A stretch of DNA of 64,000 nt from an uncultured Clostridia bacterium. GTDB lineage: Bacteria > Bacillota > Clostridia > Oscillospirales > Acutalibacteraceae. The translations under genes were made by a program, and so were the position numbers. The DNA is taken from the NCBI GenBank assembly GCA_947623175.1, contig CANQGK010000008.1, forward strand, positions 1 through 64,000, in the 5' to 3' direction. Position 1 is the stretch's first letter. Each line of letters opens with the position of its first letter. Below are positions 44,533-52,796 of this stretch, in pieces. A model generated the notes under the pieces. It saw only the letters and a list, made by a program, of their open reading frames with translations. It did no database searches and had not been told where the DNA came from.

Positions 44533-44906
44533 AGCGGCTGACGAAAGAGCAGGTTCTTTTGCTCCACAGCATCTTAATACGGGAGACGGGTGGAACCGAC
44601 GGACTGCGCGACGAGGGGCTTCTGGAGTCTGCCTTAGAGGCACCGTTTCAGAGCTTCGGGGAAACCGACGCTTATCCGTCAATACAGCAAAAGGCCGCGC
44701 GGTTGGGATTCGGTTTTATTCGCAATCACGCCTTTATTGACGGTAACAAGCGGATCGGCGCGCACGCGATGCTTGTGTTTTTGTCGCTCAACGGAATTGA
44801 ACTGACCTATACGCAGTCCGAGCTTTCCGATATGATTCTTGCTGTTGCCGCCGGTGCGCAAAACTTTGACGATATGGTAATATGGGTGATTGAACATCAG
44901 GAATGA
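44529..44906 (+). CDS. doc: Doc toxin (Fic/DOC family)
   Basis: 125 residues with the Fic-fold motif HAFIDGNKRIG (about residues 66-76), where His and Asp are catalytic. The Doc form lacks the second Gly/Arg of AMPylating Fic enzymes, and Doc proteins phosphorylate EF-Tu. With the upstream Phd antitoxin it forms a complete module between tRNA-Ser and the polysaccharide locus. Confidence 0.9.
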   Translation: MKRLTKEQVLLLHSILIRETGGTDGLRDEGLLESALEAPFQSFGETDAYPSIQQKAARLGFGFIRNHAFIDGNKRIGAHAMLVFLSLNGIELTYTQSELSDMILAVAAGAQNFDDMVIWVIEHQE

Positions 44907-45016
44907 ACCCAAGCGCAGCTGTGTGAGACTCCTCAAAATTTTATAAAACAGCGATAAATGAAATTCCTTCCCTTAAAATCCTCGTAAGAGAAAATCTTTT
45001 TACCGTCTCTAAACAA

Positions 45017-45047
45017 AAGGGCGATTGCGAAAGCAACCGCCCTTTTT
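45017..45047. terminator. Bidirectional terminator
   Basis: Stem AAGGGCG-a-TTGC with a GAAA tetraloop and GCAA-c-CGCCCTT, then T's on the plus strand; on the minus strand TTTT also follows. It serves phd-doc and the convergent GH43 gene. Confidence 0.85.
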
Positions 45048-45077
45048 CTAATGCTGTTTGCCCTATCTGGCGAAACA

Positions 45078-45941
45078 TCATTTTATACAGTATCCTTCTT
45101 CGCTTTTTACGATATCGAACACGGCGAGTCGTTCGTGGGGGGCATCGTTGGGGCGGTGCAGTACGTAGCGGAGCTTTCCGTCGAACGAACGAAATATCAT
45201 GCCGTGCCCTCCGCCGTCTTCAAAAAGCGGTTTTTTAAAATGCGTCCAGGCGCCGTGTATTTTACCGCTTGCGCTGTGAGCGGCGCCCACCGCGTACTTG
45301 CCCTTATAAAAACTTGACCAAAATAAGAAAATGCCGCGTTCGTCCTTTATGAGAAAGGGCCCGTCGGTGACGGTTCCTTTTAAATCCCCCGACCCGATTT
45401 CTTCCGCCCAGCCGCTTTCGCTCGCGCCGAAAAGCTTAAAAGGCTCACCACAGGCGCGGGAAAAATCGTCGTTAAGCTCCGCCGCGCATATTTCGCCGTC
45501 GCCGACTTGTACCCACTCGCGGCAATAGACGAGATACGGCTTTCCGTCCTCGTAATAGAGGGTTCCGTCAAGGCACATCTGATTTTCGGGCGTCAGCGGC
45601 TCCCCATGCGCCTTAAACGGGCCAGTGGGGCTGTCGGAGACGAGCGCCTGCGTCGCGCGCATTCTCCCATTTGCTATAAAGGACGCCAACATATAAAATT
45701 TCCCGTTATGTATATGCACCTCGGGCGCCCAAAAGTTTTTTTCGCCCCAAAAGCTCCCGTCCGGAGCAAAGCAGCAAACCGGATCCGACCAATTTTCCAA
45801 ATCCTCCGAAACGTAGCACAAAAATCCGCGCCCGTCATTTATATCGTCGTTTCCGGGAAGCCCCGTCGTGCCGTATAAATAGTATTTGTTGTCAAACGGC
45901 AAAATAAACGGATCCCGAATCCGTATTTCTTCACGTTTCAC
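45078..45941 (-). CDS. Glycoside hydrolase family 43-type enzyme
   Basis: 287 residues, five-bladed beta-propeller type. The base Asp is in IRDPFIL (about residue 9) and the second Asp in CLDGTLYY. The usual acid-Glu position reads VTDGPFLI, with Asp instead of Glu, as I recall for one GH43 subgroup. No signal peptide, so it acts in the cytoplasm on imported oligosaccharides. GTG start behind GGAG, 2 bases after the rhamnosidase gene. The activity is probably arabinosidase or xylosidase; the exact substrate is unknown. Confidence 0.82.
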   Translation of the reverse strand: MKREEIRIRDPFILPFDNKYYLYGTTGLPGNDDINDGRGFLCYVSEDLENWSDPVCCFAPDGSFWGEKNFWAPEVHIHNGKFYMLASFIANGRMRATQALVSDSPTGPFKAHGEPLTPENQMCLDGTLYYEDGKPYLVYCREWVQVGDGEICAAELNDDFSRACGEPFKLFGASESGWAEEIGSGDLKGTVTDGPFLIKDERGIFLFWSSFYKGKYAVGAAHSASGKIHGAWTHFKKPLFEDGGGHGMIFRSFDGKLRYVLHRPNDAPHERLAVFDIVKSEEGYCIK

Positions 45942-45943
45942 AC

Positions 45944-48196
45944 TTAAATCTCCTTTATTACGGTATACTCGCCCGACGCCGCCGCCTTTTTGCGGGTTTT
46001 GTCGTCAAAGGTATATCCGCTCGGCAAAATTATACTGCCCGTAAATTCGTTCGGTACGGTGAGCGAAAGCTTTATCACTTCGCCCTCTCTTTTCCAGGAG
46101 GACTCTATTTTACCGTAATTGCTTACGAAATAAGCCGACGCGTTGGGAAGCGCCTTTACAAAATTAGGAGCGATATTTACCTCTTTTAAATTATTGCCGG
46201 CGGGATTATAGCGAATACCCGCGAGGTATTTTATAAACCAGGCGCTCACACAGCCCCAGAAATGATGATTTTTGGAATAATCCCTTTCTTCCCTCACCAT
46301 TTTTTCCCAAAGCGAAGTGGCTCCGCGCTCTATCCAATTCCCGTAGGACGGGAAATCCGGACGGGTGATCATATGAAACGCCAGATCGCCGTATCCGAAT
46401 TCGAAAAGCACCTCAAAAAGCACCCTGTTTCCGATAACTCCGACGTCAAGATGATTGTTTTCACGCTCGATCATTTCCAAAAGTCGGGCAAAGGCTTCCG
46501 CCTTTTCGTCTTCCTCAAAAACGCCGTAGGCTATCGCCAGCGCCTGAGAGGTTTGGCAATCGCCGCAAACGGTAAAGGTCTTAAAATCGATAAGCTGTTT
46601 GCGAACTGCCGCCTTGTACCCCTCCGCAAGCCGCGCGGCGTACGCTTTTTTATCCTTCAAATCGACGGCGTCAAATAATGCCGCCGCCATATTTGCAATG
46701 TTAAGACAAACCAAGCTGTCTACAACTACAAGCGGCGCCTTGGGATCGTCCGCCTCGCGACCGACATGGCACCAATCGCCGAGGCCTATCGATATAAGTC
46801 CGTTATCCGCGGTTTGACTGTTTAAATATTTCAAATACCTTTCGATACTGTCTGCAGTATCGAGAATCATTTGCGTGTCTCCGCGGTAAATATAGGTAAA
46901 ATACGGGATATATACGATAGCCCTGTCGGACTCCGGGCCGTTGCCCCAATCATACCCCCAACCGGACGTGGGTACTATTCCCGTGAGCCTGCCGTCCGAT
47001 TTTTGCGACTTTACCATATTGCGCATCCATTCCTTAAAGCTTGCCTCGACCGTAAGATTTAAAAGAAACTGCTCGGCGGAAAGGGCGGCGTCTATCGTCC
47101 AACCGTTCTTTTCTCTGTGGGGGCAGTCGGTCGGGAAATAATGAAAATTGGATATATCGCTGCGCACCGTCATATCCTGCAAAGCCCGCGCCGTTTTGTG
47201 GCTTGTCGAAAATCCGCCGCACGGCTTTATATCCGAGTAAAGCACAACGCAGGTAAGCAGCTCGTCCGTCGCCTGCTCGGCGGTAATTCCGCTTACCTTC
47301 ACATAGCGAAAGCCGTGGTAGGTAAAGGCAGGCGTATAGCTTTCGGTTCCGCCGCCGCATATGTATACGTCCTTGTGCACGATATGCTTGTCGCGTTCCC
47401 AAAAGTCGCGCACAAACCAATCGGAGGCGATATCAAGGTCGCCGTCGATAAGCTGATCCGCATATCTCAGCGTTATTTTTTGCCCTTTATCCCCGTCTAT
47501 CGTAAGTCGGCACACGCCGGCGGCGCATATACCGAAATCGTATATATACGAGTCTCCGGCTCTTATGATATCGACGGGCTTAATTTCACCGTGACTTACT
47601 ATAGGCTCCGCTTCGCAGATGCGCGCTTCGCCCGCGGGCGTCGCCGCGATAAGCGGCTCTTGCCATTCAGAATCGTCAAACTCCGGCAGGTTCCAGCCGT
47701 CAAGCGTTTTATTTGCGTCGTAATACTCGCCGAAGCGGTAATCGTCAAAAATTATCGGTGAGGGAGCGGTCTTGAAATCCTTGCCGCTCTCGTATACCGT
47801 CTCCTTGCCGTTTTCGTCCGTGAACCGACAGGACAAGGCGAAGGAGGGCGCGCTTCGGAAATCCGCCGTATCAAAATCCCAAATATATCCGCCCGGATTA
47901 TTTTGAAAACCGTTCCCCAGCTGAACGGCGATCACATTTTCGCCCTTTCTCAGCGAAACGGTGTATTTATCGTAATAAAGCATATCGTCGGGATTGCTTA
48001 TATAGGGCGCAAAGCAGCCCTTGGTGATCCTTTCGCCGTTTATATACAATTCGTAAAAACCGCATGCCGTAATCAAAATTTCGGCGGGCGTTTGCTTTGA
48101 AACGGTGATTTTCTTTCGAAAATACGGCGCGGGAACCCAATTTTCAAAGGTGGAAAATTCTTCGGTTGCTTTTATGAATCTTTTCGGAAAAATCAT
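45944..48196 (-). CDS. GH78 alpha-L-rhamnosidase
   Basis: 750 residues, no signal peptide, so cytoplasmic. The N-terminal beta-sandwich domains (about 1-310) are followed by the (alpha/alpha)6 catalytic barrel, with the family motif FPTDCPHREKNGWTIDAAL (acidic residues of the active site) and, later, GNWIERGATSLWEKM, then a C-terminal beta domain. It removes terminal rhamnose from oligosaccharides, pointing to pectin (rhamnogalacturonan) or plant glycosides. Cotranscribed with the GH43 and SGNH genes. Confidence 0.93.
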   Translation of the reverse strand: MIFPKRFIKATEEFSTFENWVPAPYFRKKITVSKQTPAEILITACGFYELYINGERITKGCFAPYISNPDDMLYYDKYTVSLRKGENVIAVQLGNGFQNNPGGYIWDFDTADFRSAPSFALSCRFTDENGKETVYESGKDFKTAPSPIIFDDYRFGEYYDANKTLDGWNLPEFDDSEWQEPLIAATPAGEARICEAEPIVSHGEIKPVDIIRAGDSYIYDFGICAAGVCRLTIDGDKGQKITLRYADQLIDGDLDIASDWFVRDFWERDKHIVHKDVYICGGGTESYTPAFTYHGFRYVKVSGITAEQATDELLTCVVLYSDIKPCGGFSTSHKTARALQDMTVRSDISNFHYFPTDCPHREKNGWTIDAALSAEQFLLNLTVEASFKEWMRNMVKSQKSDGRLTGIVPTSGWGYDWGNGPESDRAIVYIPYFTYIYRGDTQMILDTADSIERYLKYLNSQTADNGLISIGLGDWCHVGREADDPKAPLVVVDSLVCLNIANMAAALFDAVDLKDKKAYAARLAEGYKAAVRKQLIDFKTFTVCGDCQTSQALAIAYGVFEEDEKAEAFARLLEMIERENNHLDVGVIGNRVLFEVLFEFGYGDLAFHMITRPDFPSYGNWIERGATSLWEKMVREERDYSKNHHFWGCVSAWFIKYLAGIRYNPAGNNLKEVNIAPNFVKALPNASAYFVSNYGKIESSWKREGEVIKLSLTVPNEFTGSIILPSGYTFDDKTRKKAAASGEYTVIKEI

Positions 48197-48248
48197 ATTC
48201 TTTCGTCCTTTTGTCCTTCTTTTTTTGAAAATATCGGCGGGTGAAATC

Positions 48249-48989
48249 TCAAACCCGCTCTTTTACTCTCCACATGCTGTCGATCTGAGCCTCGGTCATC
48301 TTTTCCACGCCCGGGAATATCAGATTAAAAAGGCTTTGCGCGAACAACTCGTGCATTTCCCTCGTCGGATGGTTTATTCGATTGGCGAGCAGCATCGTGG
48401 TATCTTCGGTTTTGGAAAGCTCCTTCCATTTCGAATAACAGTCGCACACCGAAACGCCCATATCCCGCGCCAAATCGCAGGCGGCGCCTATGTATTTATC
48501 CATTCTGCCGCCGCATTGAAACTCGGCGGTAACCGCCGCATATTCGCGCAGATCCGCTCTCGTATCGTCCGCCACATAGGTATTAAGCATATTCGGCGTA
48601 AGGAAAACCGTATCGATGCCCGCTTTTTTTGCTCTTTCGAATATTTGCTTCAGCGCGGAAAGGTATTCTTCGAGCCCGTCGTTTACGTCGTTAAGACCGA
48701 AGGCGACGATAAGCAAATCGGGATTGTGAGCGAATACCTGCTTTTCCATGCGTCCGAGCGACGAAGAGGCGGTCGTGGCGCCTATCGCAGAATTTATAAC
48801 GTTTATCGGGATATCCCGTCTTATATCATAAATTTTATCGCGCAGACGGTTCCAATAAACCGCCTCGTAATCCACCTCGTCTATGCCGAAGGCGCCGTAG
48901 GAAACGCTGTCGCCGAAAATCACTATTGTTATGGCGCCGTTTTCCAAAAAGCTTTCCCTGTCCATTTTGATTTTTTCTCTTATATTCAT
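48249..48989 (-). CDS. SGNH/GDSL-family hydrolase (esterase-like)
   Basis: 246 residues. Block I is IFGDSVSYG (nucleophile Ser), block III is FGLNDVND (Asn), and block V, RINHPTREMHELF, holds an aspartate/His region in which His is the catalytic base. No signal peptide. It probably deacetylates imported sugars; acetylated rhamnogalacturonan is a common target. Lies 52 bases before the rhamnosidase. Confidence 0.85.
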   Translation of the reverse strand: MNIREKIKMDRESFLENGAITIVIFGDSVSYGAFGIDEVDYEAVYWNRLRDKIYDIRRDIPINVINSAIGATTASSSLGRMEKQVFAHNPDLLIVAFGLNDVNDGLEEYLSALKQIFERAKKAGIDTVFLTPNMLNTYVADDTRADLREYAAVTAEFQCGGRMDKYIGAACDLARDMGVSVCDCYSKWKELSKTEDTTMLLANRINHPTREMHELFAQSLFNLIFPGVEKMTEAQIDSMWRVKERV

Positions 48990-49066
48990 AATTTATCACC
49001 GTTTTAAATCGGAAGTAATATAAAGCTTAAAGCCGCCCGGCTATCCGACCGCGCGGCCTTAAAATT

Positions 49067-50848
49067 TTACTTATTCTTTTTGAGCCAATTCTGCATTCTG
49101 GTATCTGCCGCCTGCTGAACCTCTTGAGCCGCGGTAGCTCCAAGCCGCGAAACCTCGTTGATATAGGTGCTCCATTCGCTGTTTATATTTTTCACGCCGT
49201 AAATGAAGTCGTACATCCATTCCACACGCACGTTTGTAAGGTTGCTCGATACGCTGTCGTTAAGCTTCTTTTTCTCCGCCGCGGTTTTGGGGGCGTTATA
49301 AGTAAGCCTGGGCTTTAATTTGCCGTAAATCGATTCAAATTCGGTGTTGAAAAGCGCGTTTGCCTTTGCGGTGTTCTGATTATTTGACTTGGCGTCGTTT
49401 TTAAAGAAGTTTTTGGATTGAAGCTCGGTGCTGATATAACGAGGTATAGCATGACCTAACCAGAAATCTCTCGGAGAGGTTCCGTTGTTGTTGAGCACCG
49501 GTTGGCCCTTGGAATTGTAATTCCAATAGGTGTTTTTGCCGTAAGGTCCGTAGTTGCCTACCGCCGAGCCCTCCAATGAATAGAAGTAGTCCATAAGCCG
49601 AACGGCAATTTCGGGATACTTGCAGGACTTCGGAATAATTCCCCAGCAGGGCCATACCATTTCTCTGTCCATATATGCCGGAACCTGTTCGCCCTTGCCG
49701 GTAGCGTCGATAATGGGCATAAGGGAGTAATGGTTGAGATAGGTTTCCGCGCTCATAAGTCCGCTGTAGCCGCCGTTGAACACACCGCTTATTACGCCCA
49801 CGGTCTTAACCGAAGCGTCCATAAGCGACTTGGCTTTGGTGGCGTTCATATTTCGCATTTCGTAATTGTAGAGGAGTCCCTCCGCGTAGTAATCGGATAA
49901 AACGGAAATGGCGTTCTTAAATTCGTTGGTGGTGTAAGCCATCTTGATTTTGTTATCCTTGGTTCTTGTAGTGTAGTCGTAGGTGGACATACCGAAGAAG
50001 CCGTACCAGCTTACGGGCATTTCATCTACAAACACCATCGGAATTTCGTCCTGCTTGCCGTTGCCGTTCGGATCGTCGTTCTTGAATTTACGAAGCACGT
50101 TGGTAAGATCGCCAATGGTTTTCGGCATTTTGAGTCCGAGCTTTTTAAGCCAGGTCTTGTTGATGTAGAACAGGTCGGTGTAAAGATCCGTGTCCTCACG
50201 GTAGAGCGGTACCGAATAAATTTTACCGTCCTCGGAGGTGCACAGATACTGCGCGTCCTTATGCTCGGCAAACATTTTATAGATATTCGGCGCATAGGAC
50301 TTGTAATCGTCGTAAGAATAAATTTTACCCGCCTTGACGTAGGACGAAAGCGCGGAAATATCGCCTAAATGCCCCATTCCCCAGAATATATCGGGAGTCT
50401 GACCGCTTGCAAAGGCAAGGGTGACCTTTTCGGAAACCTGAGCGACTTGGATGGTCTGGAATTTAAGCTCGACGTTGAACTTTTGGTTTATAAATTGGGC
50501 AAGCGCTCTCTTGTGCGGATCCGCGCCGTTCAGATCGTCGAACATCATAATGTTGATGTCAACCTTCTTCTTGGCGACCGGATAACCGGTAACGTAGCAG
50601 TTGTTGACTACCTTGGCGCCCTTACTCGATTGATCTATTATTTTATCGCCCGAAGTAACGTTTTCGCCCGTTTTGTCTTCGCCGGAAGTCGTGCCGCCTT
50701 GCGAGACCTCGCTGCCGTCAAGAATCTCTACACCCAGCGTTTCTTCGCTCGGCACAGAGGTGTCGTTGCCGTTTTTACATGCCGTAACCGTCGACAACAT
50801 CAATACCGCTAAAATAAACGATATAATTCTCATTAATTTTCTTTTCAT
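49067..50848 (-). CDS. Sugar-binding lipoprotein (ABC transporter, family 1)
   Basis: 593 residues, the large LplA/LipO-type of solute-binding protein. The signal peptide ends in a lipobox (VTAC, Cys24) followed by an acidic, Ser/Thr/Gly-rich linker (about 25-70) that lifts the domain from the membrane. The ligand domain begins with VDINIMMFDDLNGADPHK. It follows two permease genes (50961-52792), forming one importer. A short hairpin (TCGACTCTGTCGA, 50869-50881) before its ribosome site may stabilise its mRNA. Confidence 0.9.
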   Translation of the reverse strand: MKRKLMRIISFILAVLMLSTVTACKNGNDTSVPSEETLGVEILDGSEVSQGGTTSGEDKTGENVTSGDKIIDQSSKGAKVVNNCYVTGYPVAKKKVDINIMMFDDLNGADPHKRALAQFINQKFNVELKFQTIQVAQVSEKVTLAFASGQTPDIFWGMGHLGDISALSSYVKAGKIYSYDDYKSYAPNIYKMFAEHKDAQYLCTSEDGKIYSVPLYREDTDLYTDLFYINKTWLKKLGLKMPKTIGDLTNVLRKFKNDDPNGNGKQDEIPMVFVDEMPVSWYGFFGMSTYDYTTRTKDNKIKMAYTTNEFKNAISVLSDYYAEGLLYNYEMRNMNATKAKSLMDASVKTVGVISGVFNGGYSGLMSAETYLNHYSLMPIIDATGKGEQVPAYMDREMVWPCWGIIPKSCKYPEIAVRLMDYFYSLEGSAVGNYGPYGKNTYWNYNSKGQPVLNNNGTSPRDFWLGHAIPRYISTELQSKNFFKNDAKSNNQNTAKANALFNTEFESIYGKLKPRLTYNAPKTAAEKKKLNDSVSSNLTNVRVEWMYDFIYGVKNINSEWSTYINEVSRLGATAAQEVQQAADTRMQNWLKKNK

Positions 50849-50960
50849 GATTTTTCTCCTTTTTTATTCGACAGAGTCGATTATTTTTTATGATTTTAAA
50901 TATAGCCTTCCGAAGTCCTTCGGTAAAATAAGGAACCCGTAAGAGTCGCGCCGGAAAGCT

Positions 50961-51908
50961 TTATTCGCCCGTTATACCCGAGGTTTCTATTCCCTGCTTA
51001 AACTGCTTTTGGAATACGAAATAGAAAATTATGACCGGCAAAACTACCAAAAAGGTAGCCGCCATCGCAACGCCGGCGGTGTAAAGGTCGACGTTGCCGC
51101 CCTCTATCAATGCGTCGGCGGCGTTTCCGTCGCTTCCCATTGCGGAATAGATACTCGGCAGCAGCATAGGAAGCAGCTTTTGCGAGCTGTCGGTAAGGTA
51201 TATTCCCGGCTCGTAATAATCGTTCCAATGCCACACCACGCTTAAAACGGTGCTGACGACTATCGAAGAGGTCGAGGCGGGAAAGGCTATGCGGAAAAAG
51301 GTCATAAGCGGAGTACAGCCGTCGACCGCCGCCGCTTCTTCGAGCGAAGCCGGCAAGGACAAATAGTATTGTCTGAACAAAAATATAAACAGCGCGCCTC
51401 TGAGTCCGAATCCGAAAAAGGTAGGTATCACAAGCGGTCCGAAGCCGTTCGGCATACCGAGCGCGGAAAAGAGCAAATATTGCGGCACGATAATGGTCTG
51501 TATCGGAACGACCATAGAAAGCAGCAGCTGTAGGAAAAACAGCTTTTTGCCCTTGAAATTATATCTTGCAAATCCGTACCCGACAAAGGAGCAGACAAAA
51601 ACGTGCCCCACCGTCGATACAAGGCAGTAGATCACCGTCCTCAAAAGGCTCGGAATGTAATTGAGATTTTGATAGGCTATTTTGTAATTGTGAAAATAAA
51701 ACCGGTTGATAATCCATGTTATCGAGGGATCGTTTATGTCGGTCGGGGATTTGACCGAGGTTATAAGCATATATAAGAAAGGATACAAAAAAACCACGCA
51801 TAAATCCAATAAAAGTATATACATGACCGCGCGCAGCGCCTTATTTGTTATTACGCTTTTTTTGGCGACCAAATAGTTTTTTGCGGCGGCAAAGGATACG
51901 TTTTTCAA
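50961..51908 (-). CDS. Carbohydrate ABC transporter permease (LplC/MalG type)
   Basis: 315 residues with six membrane helices and the EAA loop EEAAAVDGCTPLMTFFRIAFP, which contacts the ATPase. TTG start behind AGGAGGG. Pairs with the next upstream permease (51920-52792). No ATPase gene is in the cluster; a shared MsmX-type ATPase elsewhere is expected. Confidence 0.93.
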   Translation of the reverse strand: MKNVSFAAAKNYLVAKKSVITNKALRAVMYILLLDLCVVFLYPFLYMLITSVKSPTDINDPSITWIINRFYFHNYKIAYQNLNYIPSLLRTVIYCLVSTVGHVFVCSFVGYGFARYNFKGKKLFFLQLLLSMVVPIQTIIVPQYLLFSALGMPNGFGPLVIPTFFGFGLRGALFIFLFRQYYLSLPASLEEAAAVDGCTPLMTFFRIAFPASTSSIVVSTVLSVVWHWNDYYEPGIYLTDSSQKLLPMLLPSIYSAMGSDGNAADALIEGGNVDLYTAGVAMAATFLVVLPVIIFYFVFQKQFKQGIETSGITGE

Positions 51909-51919
51909 AAAATCCCTCC

Positions 51920-52792
51920 TTATGTGTTGTCGTGCGTACGCTTAATAAACGGATTTAAAATCAAAAAGACGATTCCGAGCATAAACAGCACCGTTACGAA
52001 ATATATCCAGCCTATTGCGGCGGAATATTCGAATTTGTTTTCCGAAAACGCCTGTTGTATTATGTAATTCAAAAGATTGCTGTCCTCGAACGCAAACGAA
52101 ATTATGGTATAAACGGCGTTAAGCAATAAAATAGGCGTTATCATCGGCAGGGTGATTTTCCAGAAAATTTCCCATTCGCCGGCGCCGTCGATTTTGGACG
52201 CCTCGTATAAATTCGGGGAAATTCCCTGAAGCCCCGAAAGCGCCAAAACGATTTGAACTCCCGATTTCCACATAATGAGGGTTATACGGTTAAAAAATTC
52301 GTTTACGTATCCCGTGACGGTTTCGCCGATATATTCCCGAACGTTCGCGGGCAGCAGCATTCCTCTTGCAAGCTCCATCGAGCCGCTTTGTACGTCCTGA
52401 CCGAGCAGCTCCTTCATAACGTAGCCGGTGCCGAGAAGCACGGGCAGGAAAAACACTAACCGGAATAATCCCCTGCCCTTTATTTCACGGTTGAGCATGA
52501 TAGCCACAAGCAGAGAAAAGATAATGATCATTGGGGTATTTATCAGCATATCCGAAAGAGAGGAAAGCAGAAGTCCCAAAAACCGGTCGTCGATAACGAA
52601 GGCTTCCTTATAATTTTCTATCCCCGCAAAGGAGAGATTAAAGCCGCTTATGTCCTTCATTTCCCCGAAGCTTAATATCAAAGAATAAGCGATCGGGTAT
52701 GTAAGCAAAAACACGGAAGCGAAAATCCAGGGAGACAAAAACATGTATCCGGCGCGGCTTCTGCGCTTTTCAAAACTTGTAATTTTACGCAT
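51920..52792 (-). CDS. Carbohydrate ABC transporter permease (LplB/MalF type)
   Basis: 290 residues with six membrane helices and the EAA loop YEASKIDGAGEWEIFWKITLP. The N-terminus (SPWIFASVFLLTYPIAYSL) is typical of CUT1 permeases. ATG behind GGGGAG, 4 bases after the DUF5696 gene. Confidence 0.93.
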   Translation of the reverse strand: MRKITSFEKRRSRAGYMFLSPWIFASVFLLTYPIAYSLILSFGEMKDISGFNLSFAGIENYKEAFVIDDRFLGLLLSSLSDMLINTPMIIIFSLLVAIMLNREIKGRGLFRLVFFLPVLLGTGYVMKELLGQDVQSGSMELARGMLLPANVREYIGETVTGYVNEFFNRITLIMWKSGVQIVLALSGLQGISPNLYEASKIDGAGEWEIFWKITLPMITPILLLNAVYTIISFAFEDSNLLNYIIQQAFSENKFEYSAAIGWIYFVTVLFMLGIVFLILNPFIKRTHDNT

Positions 52793-52796
52793 GGCT

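Noticed and set aside
49000-49066. Terminator after the binding-protein gene
   Set aside because: A GCCGC...GCGGC hairpin exists, but it is bulged and has no T run on the minus strand, so I did not call it.
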